Shown: positions 42,802 through 51,956, numbered from the stretch's first letter. The stretch: DNA of 64,000 bases from an uncultured Sutterella sp. (GCA_905197905.1 CAJKAP010000009.1:1-64000); one strand, 5' to 3'. Notes: generated by a model from the letters alone, not told the origin. Numbers and translations: made by a program.

Positions 42802-43233
42802 ATGTGGTCTTTATTTTTAGAAGCCTTTAGCCGAGGACATTTCGCGACCCTCGCAGGTCGCACAACGCGCCGAGAATTCTGGTCCTTTGCCTTCTTTTAT
42901 CTCTTGATTTCCTTTGTCCTCAATGCGCTGAGTTTCTATGCGGCAACCTCGCTGCATCCCACGCTCTTCGTCATTTTGCAGGGCATCTCTTTTGTGTGGT
43001 CTTTGGGTACCGTGCTTCCGGTGATCTGTATTACGGTGCGCCGTTTCCGTGACGCTGGCGTTTCGCCTTGGTGGGTGGGCGTTCTTTTGGCACTGCAGTT
43101 TGTGGTGCAAATTTGGATTAAGTACGCTCTCGCGCAGTGGGAAGTGATTGTCGCGATGTTGATTGCGCTTCTCGCCATGATTGCCTGGTTCTGGATTTTG
43201 TTGCGCCCGTCGCAAGCCTATTTCACGCACTAA
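42802..43233 (+). CDS. DUF805 membrane protein (copy 2)
   Basis: A 143-residue DUF805 protein, a diverged paralogue of the preceding gene (compare FLEAFSRGHFATLAGRTTRR and FRDAGVSPWWVGVLL with copy 1). Four hydrophobic segments; it lacks the charged tail. The gene pair probably arose by tandem duplication. The fused tadA starts 12 nt downstream and may be read from the same transcript. Confidence 0.85.
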   Translation: MWSLFLEAFSRGHFATLAGRTTRREFWSFAFFYLLISFVLNALSFYAATSLHPTLFVILQGISFVWSLGTVLPVICITVRRFRDAGVSPWWVGVLLALQFVVQIWIKYALAQWEVIVAMLIALLAMIAWFWILLRPSQAYFTH

Positions 43234-43245
43234 GAGGAATGGACC

Positions 43246-44163
43246 ATGTACCGATTGCCACCGAGCGACTACACCTTAGCGGACATTGAGCGCTTTTGTC
43301 AGTTGACGTTGCGCCGAGGCTCAACGCTAGTGAGCGTCAAAAAGACGCCCGAAGATATGCGTGTCGTGTTAGGGGCGTGGCTTTTGGGGTTGCCAGCAGA
43401 ATTTTCTCGCACTGAGGCGCTTGAGAGCGCCAAAGAGTTTCTTTCAGAAGAGGGCGCTTGGCTCTCGGAAATTCCTGAGGCGATTTTGGGCGCAGCGATT
43501 GAAGAGGGGCTTCTTGAAGTGCTCGACTTTGGCGAGCGCTTTACGCAACGCCAAGGGGTGCGCCCTGGGATCAATCGTCATCGTTTAATTGATGAAATTG
43601 AAACGGCTCAGAGCATTATGGCTGAGCGCCGCGCTCGGGTGCGTGGAGAATTGCAAGCGAAAAACCGCGCGGTGAATGCAGCCCCTGTGCCTGAGATAAA
43701 CTCGGAAGCTGATGAGCGCTTCATGCGCCTAGCGCTCGAAGAAGCCCGTGCTGCACAAGCGCGTGGTGAAGTCCCGATTGGCGCAGTACTTGTGAAGGAT
43801 GATGAGGTCATCGCCTCAGCAGGAAACCGAACCCGAGGGGATTGCGATCCCACGGCACACGCGGAAGTGCTTGTTTTGCGTGAAGGCGCAAAAAAGGCAG
43901 GAAATTACCGTCTTGATGAGGCCACACTTTACGTGACGCTTGAGCCTTGCCCAATGTGTGCTGGCGCGATTATTCAGGCAAGAGTGGGGCGGGTGGCTTT
44001 TGCGAGCGCCGACCCGAAAATGGGCGCTATGGGTGGCGCGCTCGATCTTGCAGAAGTCGAAGGCGTGAACCATCGAGCGCGCATCTCTTGCGGTTGCTGT
44101 CAAGACGAGGCGCAAGGGTTACTTCGTCAATTCTTCGATGAAAAACGCCAGAAAAACGCATAG
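43246..44163 (+). CDS. tadA: tRNA-specific adenosine deaminase TadA with ~150-residue N-terminal extension
   Basis: Deaminates adenosine 34 of tRNA-Arg(ACG) to inosine. The C-terminal half (about 152-305) is a complete TadA: FMRLALEEARAAQARGEVPI, zinc ligand and catalytic Glu in H205-A-E207, and C235/C238 in EPCPMCAGAI. The N-terminal ~150 residues (YTLADIERFCQLTLRRGSTL, and an acidic helical stretch to about 140) are not part of the family, and I do not recognise them. The ATG at 43246 has a good ribosome binding site (GAGGA), so the extension is likely translated. No equally good start is seen near residue 150. Confidence 0.88.
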   Translation: MYRLPPSDYTLADIERFCQLTLRRGSTLVSVKKTPEDMRVVLGAWLLGLPAEFSRTEALESAKEFLSEEGAWLSEIPEAILGAAIEEGLLEVLDFGERFTQRQGVRPGINRHRLIDEIETAQSIMAERRARVRGELQAKNRAVNAAPVPEINSEADERFMRLALEEARAAQARGEVPIGAVLVKDDEVIASAGNRTRGDCDPTAHAEVLVLREGAKKAGNYRLDEATLYVTLEPCPMCAGAIIQARVGRVAFASADPKMGAMGGALDLAEVEGVNHRARISCGCCQDEAQGLLRQFFDEKRQKNA

Positions 44164-44198
44164 TATTGCTAATAGACAAAAATTAAAGTGTAGAGAAA

Positions 44199-45212
44199 AT
44201 GGCAAACGATTTGAATACTTCCAATTCTTCCAGAGCACCCTTTAGTGGGGTAAAGCTCACCGTGGTGGCTCCTTCTCGTCAGTGGGTGACTGAAACGGGT
44301 GAAATGGACCTCGCATTGCATGAAAAAGCGCGTGCAGCGCTTGATGCGTTGGGCTTTAGTGTAACGACACTTGAGGGCGTTTATAAGGAAGATCGTCGTT
44401 TTGCGGGAACGGATGCAGAGCGCGCGGCAGATTGGATGCGTGCACTCACCGAAGTTGAAGCTGACATGGTCATCGCGCTTCGCGGTGGCTGGGGTGCGGC
44501 GAGAATTCTGCCGCTCCTCGATTGGGAAAAGTTAGCGGGCACGCCAGAAGGCGAGGATGTTGCTTCGCGCAAAGAGATTCCCCTTGTGGGCTTTTCGGAC
44601 TTTACCGCCATTAACCTCGCCATGCTCGCGAAAACGAACCGCGTCACGTGGCAGGGCCCTACGCTCAAAGATTTGATTGAACCTACTGAGCTCACCCTTG
44701 AAGGACTTCAAATGGCGCTTGGTCGTCGTCCTTGGGAAGTGACGTGGCAAAACGCAACAGGCTATGGTGCGAGAGAGGCGCTCGAAGTGGAAGGGCCACT
44801 TTGGGGCGGCAACCTCACCGTGCTCGCGTCTCTTATCGGAACACCTTATTTCCCGAAAAAAGAACAAATTGCGGGCGGCATTCTCTTTTTAGAAGAAGTA
44901 GGAGAAGCCGCTTACCGCATTGATCGCTTCTTGATGCAGCTTGCCCTCACGGGCATCCTTTCTCAAACGCGTGCCATTGTCTTAGGGCACTGCACGGGGG
45001 CAGATCGCGCCTGCGGTTGGGAAGGCGATTTCTCACTTCGCGATGCGCTAGCTGATAGTGTGGCTCGCACGGGCGTTCCCATTATCACAGGGCTTCCCTT
45101 TGGGCACACGCACAGTAAAGTCTCGCTTCCTGTGGGTGCACGTGTACGCTTAACGCGAGAGGGTGAACGTGTTGCCCTGCGTTTAGCGAATGAGGAGCCT
45201 CGCCATGTCTGA
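44199..45212 (+). CDS. ldcA: LD-carboxypeptidase family protein (S66)
   Basis: A 337-residue serine peptidase of family S66, expected to trim the terminal D-Ala from tetrapeptides of recycled murein (LdcA) or, less likely, to act like MccF on microcin C. The nucleophile Ser is in VGFSDFTA (S133), and the nucleophile-elbow region WGAARILPLLDW matches the family. The Glu and His of the triad are likely in FLEEVGEAAYRIDRF (about 240) and GLPFGHTHSK (about 304). There is no signal peptide, so it is cytoplasmic. The next gene overlaps its end by 8 nt. Confidence 0.88.
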   Translation: MANDLNTSNSSRAPFSGVKLTVVAPSRQWVTETGEMDLALHEKARAALDALGFSVTTLEGVYKEDRRFAGTDAERAADWMRALTEVEADMVIALRGGWGAARILPLLDWEKLAGTPEGEDVASRKEIPLVGFSDFTAINLAMLAKTNRVTWQGPTLKDLIEPTELTLEGLQMALGRRPWEVTWQNATGYGAREALEVEGPLWGGNLTVLASLIGTPYFPKKEQIAGGILFLEEVGEAAYRIDRFLMQLALTGILSQTRAIVLGHCTGADRACGWEGDFSLRDALADSVARTGVPIITGLPFGHTHSKVSLPVGARVRLTREGERVALRLANEEPRHV

Positions 45213-47088
45213 GAGCTTCTGGAAACGAGCCTATCGCGCGGTGTTTCGTCCTTCTGCCTCTCACATGACGGGACGCATGATCAGTAAGATGATTCTCACC
45301 TCGCTCAAACTCCACCCTGTGGCATTGCTCGCGCAGTTTGCCGGGATGACGAGCTTGGTGGCCACTTTCTGGCAAAGTGAAGTAAGCCGCGTGTTTCTCC
45401 TGGTTTGGTACGCCTTTGGACTTGCGCAGATTTACTTTGCGCTCCGCTACGTGCGCTACTTCTGGCAAGACCGCGATCGCGTAGCGCGCATTCGTATTTG
45501 GGTGCGACGCTGGACGGCGCTTGCGATTGCCGCTGGGATTATTTGGGGGGTCGCAGGGCCTTCGCTCATGCTCCCGCTCTCTGGGATCTCACAAGTCGTC
45601 ACTGTGGCCGTCGTGGTTGCGGTGACCTTTGCGAGTTGGCCAGTGTACTCTTGCTGGCTCCCGTCGCTCACGGGCTTTACGCTTCTCTCGCTCATTCCCT
45701 TGATGGTGACTTTTGCGGTGCAGTTTGGTATTAGTGAAGCGCTGATGGTGCTCGTGATGATCGTGAGTTGCGCCTTTATTCTTTATTCTGGGCGCAAATT
45801 GAACGAAATGGTGCTCGCCTCGATTTTGACGGACGATAAAAACCGCCGTCTGGTAGAGCGCCTCAAGGTGGAAGTGAACCAGTCAGAAAAGGCGCGCCGT
45901 CAGGCCGAGCATTTAAGTGAACGTCGCTCGCGCTTTTTCGCGGCAGCTAACCACGATATTCGACAGCCCTTGCAGGCAATGGGGATTTACTTGGATCTTC
46001 TGCGCCGCCGCTCCACGCCTGCCACCGCGCCCATTGTGGAAGAGTTGGTGCACACAAGCGAATCGATTTCTACGTTGGTCGAGCAGGTGTTAACCGTCAC
46101 GCGAATGGAATTTGGTCGCTTAGATCTGCACCCCGAAGTGATTGCGCTTCCAGAGTTTTTAGAAGAGCTTGTTCAAGAGTGCCGGCCCATTGCCGAAAAG
46201 CGTGGTCTCTCGGTGCGCTTTGCTTCCGTGCCTGTCTCGATCACCACGGACCGCTTAATGCTCAAACGAGCGCTTAAAAACTTGGTGAGTAACGCCATTG
46301 CGTATTCTGACGCTGCGAAAGCACGTGTTCCTGAAATCGTGATTGGGGCACGCCGTCTGGGTAACGGGGACATTACGATTGGCGTTTATGACTGTGGTCC
46401 AGGCTTGAGCGCAGAAGATAAAACGCGTCTTTTTGAAACGTTCTACCGAGGCTCCGCTGGAAAGCAGCAGCCCAGCGGTGGCTTTGGCCTTGGACTCTCG
46501 ATTGTGAAGGGGATTGCGGGGCAGCTCGATGCCAAGCTCTCGGTGGGCTCTAAACCAGGGCGAGGGAGCGTTTTCCGACTCACCTTTGCAAAGCATGAAA
46601 CGCTCGATGAAAAACGCAATCAAAGTGGCGCCACGAAGCGTGCACTGCGCCCTTCGTGGCACGGGACCGTACTTCTTCTTGAAGACAACACCATGGTCGC
46701 TAACGCCATTGGTGAGATGATGCGAGGGTGGGGCGCGAGTGTGCAGATTTTCCACGCACCAGACGAGGCTTTCTTTAGTTGGGTCGAAGCGGAAATTGAA
46801 AAGGTCGAACTCTTTATCACTGACTTTAACTTAGGGGAAGACGTTGCGGACGGGCTCGAAGTGCTTGCCAAAGTGCACCATATGGTGGCGGACGACGAAC
46901 ACGCCCCAGTGAACGTCCTTCTCACGGCAGTGGCGCGAGACTTAATTGAAACGCGTTGGGAAGAATTGGAAGAAGAGGGTGCAACGGGCGATATGCGCTT
47001 CCCGGCGGTCCTTCAAAAGCCGGTGGACGAGAGCGACCTATTGGCACTCCTGCCAAACGAAAAGACAAGCGAAAAGATAGGCGCTTAA
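45205..47088 (+). CDS. Hybrid sensor histidine kinase with C-terminal receiver domain
   Basis: A 627-residue sensor kinase. Five to six N-terminal hydrophobic segments (about 30-195) form a membrane sensor resembling no named input domain. A short coiled coil (about 205-240) leads to HisKA with FFAAANHDIRQPLQAMGIYL (phospho-acceptor H250), a HATPase with LKRALKNLVSNAIAYSDAAK (N box) and DCGPGLS / GGFGLGLSIVKGIAG (G boxes), and a receiver domain (about 490-620) with phospho-Asp D540 in FITDFNLGED. The ATG at 45205 follows GAGGAG. The order His kinase-receiver with a separate NarL-type regulator downstream suggests a branched phosphorelay. Confidence 0.93.
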   Translation: MSESFWKRAYRAVFRPSASHMTGRMISKMILTSLKLHPVALLAQFAGMTSLVATFWQSEVSRVFLLVWYAFGLAQIYFALRYVRYFWQDRDRVARIRIWVRRWTALAIAAGIIWGVAGPSLMLPLSGISQVVTVAVVVAVTFASWPVYSCWLPSLTGFTLLSLIPLMVTFAVQFGISEALMVLVMIVSCAFILYSGRKLNEMVLASILTDDKNRRLVERLKVEVNQSEKARRQAEHLSERRSRFFAAANHDIRQPLQAMGIYLDLLRRRSTPATAPIVEELVHTSESISTLVEQVLTVTRMEFGRLDLHPEVIALPEFLEELVQECRPIAEKRGLSVRFASVPVSITTDRLMLKRALKNLVSNAIAYSDAAKARVPEIVIGARRLGNGDITIGVYDCGPGLSAEDKTRLFETFYRGSAGKQQPSGGFGLGLSIVKGIAGQLDAKLSVGSKPGRGSVFRLTFAKHETLDEKRNQSGATKRALRPSWHGTVLLLEDNTMVANAIGEMMRGWGASVQIFHAPDEAFFSWVEAEIEKVELFITDFNLGEDVADGLEVLAKVHHMVADDEHAPVNVLLTAVARDLIETRWEELEEEGATGDMRFPAVLQKPVDESDLLALLPNEKTSEKIGA

Positions 47089-47097
47089 GGCTCAGGT

Positions 47098-47126
47098 TTG
47101 TCAAACGTTTGAGCGAGCGATAAAAT
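47098..47126 (+). promoter_or_regulatory. Promoter of the response regulator gene, with palindrome in the spacer
   Basis: TTGTCA (47098-47103) and TAAAAT (47121-47126) are 17 bp apart. The perfect 12-bp palindrome TCAAACGTTTGA (47101-47112) overlaps the -35 box and spacer, as expected of an operator. It gives the regulator a promoter of its own, apart from the kinase. Confidence 0.6.
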
Positions 47127-47183
47127 AGACAGAATTTAGACAATTTAGCAAGGCGCAACGCACGCCTTCTTTGGGAGAAGATT

Positions 47184-47843
47184 ATGCAGTACATCATTGT
47201 GGACGATCACGCACTGGTCACCTCGGCCGTGTCGATGTTGCTTGAAGATAAGGATGAAAACGCCAAAGTCTTCACCGCGTCGTCTTCGAGCGATGCACTC
47301 AAGGTGATCGACGAAGAGGGCGACAATACTGATCTGTTGATTTTGGATTTAGGTCTTCCTGGCGTGCAGGGGACTGAGTTGATGGAAGAGATTGTTCGCC
47401 GTCAGCCATTGCTCAAAATCCTGGTTCTCTCGGGGTCCACTGATCGCACCAGCATCATGCGCGTCTTGCAGCTGGGTGCTGCGGGTTTTGTCCCCAAGAG
47501 CTTTGACCCAGAAATGCTTTCTACCGCGATTGACTTTGTGTTGAAAGGGGGCGTCTTTATTCCGACGAAGCTTTTAAGCGATGGGCAGCGTGAAGGACTT
47601 TTCCAAGAAACCACGGAACGCTTGCGTCCTCAGACGCCAGAAGTGCATCTGACAGAACGCCAGCGCGATGTGCTCCAGCATCTTGCGAAAGGCGCTCCGA
47701 TCAAGCGTATCTGCTTAGACTTGAACCTCTCTGAGGGGACGGTGAAAACCCACGTCTCTGCGATTTACCGCGCTTTTGGCGCAACGAATCGCACCGAAGC
47801 GCTCCTTGCCGCACGCCGTGCGGGCTATAACGTAGATGTCTAG
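47184..47843 (+). CDS. NarL/FixJ-type response regulator (LuxR HTH)
   Basis: A 219-residue DNA-binding response regulator. The receiver domain (about 1-120) has the acidic pocket D7/D8, phospho-Asp D55 in LLILDLGLPG, and K105 in GFVPKS. The LuxR-type helix-turn-helix (about 153-217) shows LTERQRDVLQHLAKGAPIKR and SEGTVKTHVSAIYRAF. It probably takes phosphate from the upstream hybrid kinase. A palindrome in its own promoter suggests autoregulation. A bidirectional terminator follows. Confidence 0.93.
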   Translation: MQYIIVDDHALVTSAVSMLLEDKDENAKVFTASSSSDALKVIDEEGDNTDLLILDLGLPGVQGTELMEEIVRRQPLLKILVLSGSTDRTSIMRVLQLGAAGFVPKSFDPEMLSTAIDFVLKGGVFIPTKLLSDGQREGLFQETTERLRPQTPEVHLTERQRDVLQHLAKGAPIKRICLDLNLSEGTVKTHVSAIYRAFGATNRTEALLAARRAGYNVDV

Positions 47844-47861
47844 TCAAAAAGTCTTCTAACG

Positions 47862-47905
47862 AAAATGGGTGGCAGTGTTTGAAGTTGCCACCCATTTTGC
47901 TTTTT
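47862..47905. terminator. Bidirectional terminator
   Basis: AAAATGGGTGGCA / TGCCACCCATTTT, a perfect 13-bp stem, lies between convergent genes and is followed by CTTTTT on the plus strand. Confidence 0.9.
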
Positions 47906-49409
47906 AGTCAAAGAGCTGATCAATGCGCTTGGCTTCTGCCTTGCGAGCAGCTTCTGCTGCTTGAAGCGCTTCCCAATTGGTTTTCACACTCGTAATGCCA
48001 TCAATTGGGACATCAAATTCCAAGCGTCCTTCTGCTGGCGCAATCCTAACGCGTGGCATCCAGACGTTACGAGCAGGGGAGCCGCCTGTTTGATAAGCGC
48101 CAATTTCTGAAGTGGCCTTATAGCGTTTGGCAAGTGCCGCTTCGACGGGTTCGAGCTTCTCTGCGCTCGCCTTGGTATTTACGATGAGGCGCACTAGGCG
48201 GTGCGAGTCAGCATCAAACCAAAGGTCGCTGCGCACTTCTTTCGGCAATCCAAAGCAAGCACCTGTGAGCGTGAGTGCAAAGCTCCCGTTAGGATAAATC
48301 GCGGGCGTGCCTAAGCGGCAGTCAGAACGCGAGGCGGCCCAAGTCTGTAACTCTGGGAGCGTGGTGTGGCCAATCAAAAGACCAGAGAAGCGCGGGTAGC
48401 GAGCGTTAGGATCCGCGTCTAACCATTGACGCGTCTCCCAGGCTTGGCGAGCAACAGCACCATAAAGAATCGTGACGCCACCTTCTGGGTCGCGTGAGAG
48501 TTCAAGCTCGGCGGCTGGGGCACGCCAAACCAAATCTTGGCGCACTTTGGTCCAGAGCCCTTCAGGATCCATTTTGGCCGTCATGCCTTTGAGTTCACTT
48601 TCGGCGTATTTCACTTTGTCGGCTGGAATTTGGAGATAAAGGTCAGAGACAATCCCATCGACCGTGTAACCAATCAAAAGCGTCTGCGCACCTAGCCCAA
48701 AATCGTCTCCCGTCACCACGTGGCGGGGCCCGAGCGGTGCATCATCAGAATAAAAGGCGTTTTCTTTAAAGCGCGCTTCAATATCGGCTTTCGTCGTTTG
48801 GTACGGTGTAATTCCTAAGAAAGCAGGAATCGTGCCCAGTGCTGGTGGGGTTTTGGGCTGTGTTTTCTCGACAACTTGAGCGCTCCACGTGGCAGCGGCC
48901 TTGGCTTCAGGATTAGGATTATCTTCGCCGTAATCCTTTTCCACCTTGGGCTTAGCATCAGCTTTTCCTGCTTTCCCTTCTGCTTTGCCTTCAGTCTTAG
49001 GCGCTTCGGTGGCTTTGCCTTCTGGCGCGACGGGAACGGTTTCTACGCCGTCTTTCTCTACCGTGGGTTTCGCGTCTTCCGTGGGCGCGGGAGTATTGAC
49101 AGTTTCGAGCGTTTTATGTTCAGTCGTGTCGCTAGGCGCTTCGCCTTCAATGAGCGCTTTGAGTGCGTCGTCTGGGTCAACCACATCAGGCACATCGGTT
49201 GCGTTGTCTTGCGTGGGAGTGCTCGGCGCAGTTGTTTCCTTTGCGTCCTCTGTTGCTAGTCCTTTTTCTTGAATGACCGCATCGATCGGATCTTCAGCAG
49301 GGGCGGCCATGACGCCCGGCGCAGACATGACCCCGAGAAGCCCTAAGGCCAATAGCGCCCGAGAGTAGCGACGAAGAAGAGTGGCATCGATTTTTTTCAT
49401 ATTCACCAT
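47904..49409 (-). CDS. Secreted Ala/Lys/Glu/Pro-rich protein of unknown function
   Basis: I do not recognise this 501-residue protein. It begins with a signal peptide (hydrophobic core ALLALGLLGVMSAPGVMAA, cleavage near residue 36 from the first Met). About residues 40-175 form a low-complexity, disordered region with many Lys-Ala-Glu-Gly and Thr-Pro stretches (for example TEGKAEGKAGKADAKPKVEK). A folded C-terminal part follows (about 185-485), with ALGTIPAFLGITPYQTTKAD and a single Cys pair in RSDCRLGTPAIYPNGS and TGACFGLP that may form a disulfide. An alternative start at 49400 (MKKIDATLL) is equally likely. It is a monocistronic envelope or periplasmic protein. Confidence 0.75.
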   Translation of the reverse strand: MVNMKKIDATLLRRYSRALLALGLLGVMSAPGVMAAPAEDPIDAVIQEKGLATEDAKETTAPSTPTQDNATDVPDVVDPDDALKALIEGEAPSDTTEHKTLETVNTPAPTEDAKPTVEKDGVETVPVAPEGKATEAPKTEGKAEGKAGKADAKPKVEKDYGEDNPNPEAKAAATWSAQVVEKTQPKTPPALGTIPAFLGITPYQTTKADIEARFKENAFYSDDAPLGPRHVVTGDDFGLGAQTLLIGYTVDGIVSDLYLQIPADKVKYAESELKGMTAKMDPEGLWTKVRQDLVWRAPAAELELSRDPEGGVTILYGAVARQAWETRQWLDADPNARYPRFSGLLIGHTTLPELQTWAASRSDCRLGTPAIYPNGSFALTLTGACFGLPKEVRSDLWFDADSHRLVRLIVNTKASAEKLEPVEAALAKRYKATSEIGAYQTGGSPARNVWMPRVRIAPAEGRLEFDVPIDGITSVKTNWEALQAAEAARKAEAKRIDQLFD

Positions 49410-49719
49410 AGCATTTCACTTTGAAAAGGCGCGCGGAAGCATTCGTGCGGACAATTCTGAGGTTTGATTTAACTATTGTGGCGCATTTCAAAGCGGGTTG
49501 CCTCGCGGAATTCTGTCAAAAAGCGTTGCAAGGCGAAAGCAAAACACGCAAAAGAAGAGGGGGAGAGGGGGAGAAACGAACTTCTGGGTGCTTCAGTGTA
49601 AGGGAAATTCCCAAGAGGAAAATCCGCAAAAATGACCCAGAAAGCGTGATTTTCTCGCTCGAAAATGCCTTGTTGCGCCTAAAATGGTATTAACGACGAC
49701 AATAACAGAGGAGTGCTGA
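49410..49719. other. Intergenic region upstream of ppk1
   Basis: Divergent region of 310 nt. It holds a G/A-rich stretch around 49546-49575 (AGAGGGGGAGAGGGGGAG). No convincing promoter or Pho box, and no gene. Confidence 0.4.
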
Positions 49720-51849
49720 ATGTCATCCAAAAATACGACAACTACCCCAACATCGAGTATCGATCTGACAGAGCCTCGCCTTTATACCAACCGAGAAATC
49801 AGTTGGCTTACCTTTGACCAGAAGGTGATGGAAACGGCGGCGGATAAGTCCGTGCCGCTCTTAGAGCGCCTTAAATTCTTCTCGATCTTTTTCAACAACC
49901 TCGATGAATTCTATATGGTGCGCGTGAAGAACTTGCAGCAGCAAGCTCGTCGTGGCGTCACCTCCACAGCGGCTGACGGCCTCACCGCCGCACAGCTTTT
50001 AAAGCAGATTCGCGACATCACGCAGAAGATGCTCGACGATGCGGAAAACCTGTGGGTTACGGAGTTGCTCCCGGCTTTGAAAAAAGAAGGGATTGAACTC
50101 GTTACTTACAAGGCGCTGAGCGCTAAAGAGCAAGCTCTTGCGGACGACTTCTTTGAGCATGAAGTGTTCCCCACGTTAACGCCTCAGTCCGTTGACGCAG
50201 GGCATCCGTTCCCACTCATTTCCAATACGAGTATTAACTTCGTGATTGAATTAACGGGGACGCATCCTTCGGTGGCGGGGCTCACACGCTTTGCACGACT
50301 GAAATGCCCGAACAATTTGCCGCGCTTCCTCTACTTTGGACGTCAGGGCACGAACCCCACGCTTTCCACTCGCCCAGAAGGCTCTCGCATTTTGTGCTTG
50401 GAAGACTTGATTGTGGCGCGTCTCGATCGCTTGTTCCCTGGCTACGAAATTAAGTCCACGGGGCTCTTCCGTATTATTCGTAACACGGACGGCGAAATTG
50501 AAGAAGACGAGGCCGATGACCTCTTGGCCGCGGTGCGCGACTATGTGGAGCAGCGCCGCTTTGGCTCTGTGGTGCGACTGCAGATTGAATACGGCATGAG
50601 CCGTCGTCTGCAGGAATTCTTGATTAAGAATTTGAACGTGACGCAAACGCAAATTATGCGTACGCGTTTGCCCTTTAGCCCCTCGGACTTTATTCAAATC
50701 TCTGGCCTTGACCGTGATGATTTGAAGTATCCGCCCGTGGCATCTCGCTTGCCGCCACCCTTCCAGGCAGAAGGGGACTTGTTTGGGACGCTCCTTGAGA
50801 AGGATCTCCTTCTCTACCATCCCTATGAATCCTTTGATGGAACGGTGGAATTCTTGCAACGCGCCTCGCGTGACCCGAAAGTGGTGGCGATTAAACAGAC
50901 GCTTTACCGTTGTGGATCGAATTCCCCGATCGTACAGGCCCTTCTTGACGCACGCCGTTGCGGCAAGCAGGTGACGGCCGTTGTGGAATTAAAGGCTCGC
51001 TTTGACGAAGAGCGCAATATCAACTGGGCGGAAAACTTAGAAGCCGCTGGGGTGAATGTGGTCTACGGGTTCCCGAACTTGAAGATTCACGCAAAGCTCG
51101 CTTTCGTGATTCGTCGTGGGGAAAAGAACCTTGAGCGCTTTGTGCATATCGGCACGGGGAACTACAATGCGGGCTCGGCCAAGATTTACACCGACTTGGG
51201 GCTCTTTACCTCGAACCGCGAAATTTGCGACGATGTGCAGGAGCTCTTTAACGTGATGACGGGCTGCGGCGTGGTGGACCACTATCGCAGTCTCTGGGTT
51301 TCGCCCGTCAATATGCGCGACAACATGATTGCCGCGATTGATGCGGAAATTGAAAGCCACAAGAAGCACGGCAACGGCTACATCCTCTTTAAGCTCAATC
51401 AGTTGGTAGACCCAAAGGTGATTCGTGCGATGTATCGCGCGAGCCAAGCTGGCGTGAAGATCGACTGTATTGTGCGTGGGATCTGCTGCTTGCGTCCGGG
51501 GATTCCGGGTGTCTCAGAAACGATCACAGTGCGCTCCATTGTGGGTCGCTACCTTGAGCACGCTCGTGTCTACTGCTTTGGCAACAACGGCAACATGAAG
51601 ATGTACATGGGGAGTGCGGATATGATGCCGCGCAATTTAAATGGTCGTATTGAAACGGTGACACCGATTAATGCGCCAGAGTTGCGTGAACGCATTCTGC
51701 ACGACATCCTTGAACCGCAGTTGGCCGACAATACCAACGCTTGGATCTTGAAGTCTGATGGCAACTACGATCGCGTTGTACGCGCGAAAGACGAGGCGGT
51801 CTACTCAAGCCAAGACTTGATTCGTGATTTGCTCAATTCGCATGGCTAA
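49720..51849 (+). CDS. ppk1: Polyphosphate kinase 1
   Basis: Makes long-chain polyphosphate from ATP reversibly; membrane-associated, important in stress and stationary phase. The 709-residue protein begins with the PPK1 N domain (REISWLTFDQKVMETAAD and FFSIFFNNLDEFYMVRVKNL) and continues through the head domain and two phospholipase-D-like catalytic domains. Autophosphorylated His is in KIHAKLAFVIRR (about residue 452), and the second conserved His in FVHIGTGNYN (about 470). The length is typical (~690-720). ATG at 49720 follows GAGG. A strong terminator follows. Confidence 0.97.
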   Translation: MSSKNTTTTPTSSIDLTEPRLYTNREISWLTFDQKVMETAADKSVPLLERLKFFSIFFNNLDEFYMVRVKNLQQQARRGVTSTAADGLTAAQLLKQIRDITQKMLDDAENLWVTELLPALKKEGIELVTYKALSAKEQALADDFFEHEVFPTLTPQSVDAGHPFPLISNTSINFVIELTGTHPSVAGLTRFARLKCPNNLPRFLYFGRQGTNPTLSTRPEGSRILCLEDLIVARLDRLFPGYEIKSTGLFRIIRNTDGEIEEDEADDLLAAVRDYVEQRRFGSVVRLQIEYGMSRRLQEFLIKNLNVTQTQIMRTRLPFSPSDFIQISGLDRDDLKYPPVASRLPPPFQAEGDLFGTLLEKDLLLYHPYESFDGTVEFLQRASRDPKVVAIKQTLYRCGSNSPIVQALLDARRCGKQVTAVVELKARFDEERNINWAENLEAAGVNVVYGFPNLKIHAKLAFVIRRGEKNLERFVHIGTGNYNAGSAKIYTDLGLFTSNREICDDVQELFNVMTGCGVVDHYRSLWVSPVNMRDNMIAAIDAEIESHKKHGNGYILFKLNQLVDPKVIRAMYRASQAGVKIDCIVRGICCLRPGIPGVSETITVRSIVGRYLEHARVYCFGNNGNMKMYMGSADMMPRNLNGRIETVTPINAPELRERILHDILEPQLADNTNAWILKSDGNYDRVVRAKDEAVYSSQDLIRDLLNSHG

Positions 51850-51878
51850 TGCTGGCACTTTGAGTTAACACTTCCACA

Positions 51879-51930
51879 AAAAAAGATTCGCCCGCAGTCC
51901 TTTGATTGGTACTGCGGGCGAATTGTTTTT
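51879..51930. terminator. Bidirectional terminator after ppk1
   Basis: ATTCGCCCGCAGT / ACTGCGGGCGAAT, a perfect 13-bp stem with a 12-nt loop; A-run on the left, TGTTTTT on the right. Confidence 0.9.
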
Positions 51931-51956
51931 GAGCTCTTCGAGAAGCTAACCAACGG

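Noticed and set aside
49546..49575. G/A-rich tract upstream of ppk1 as a regulatory or repeat element
   Set aside because: Only a short, imperfect purine stretch with no repeat unit of clear length; nothing beyond composition supports a function.
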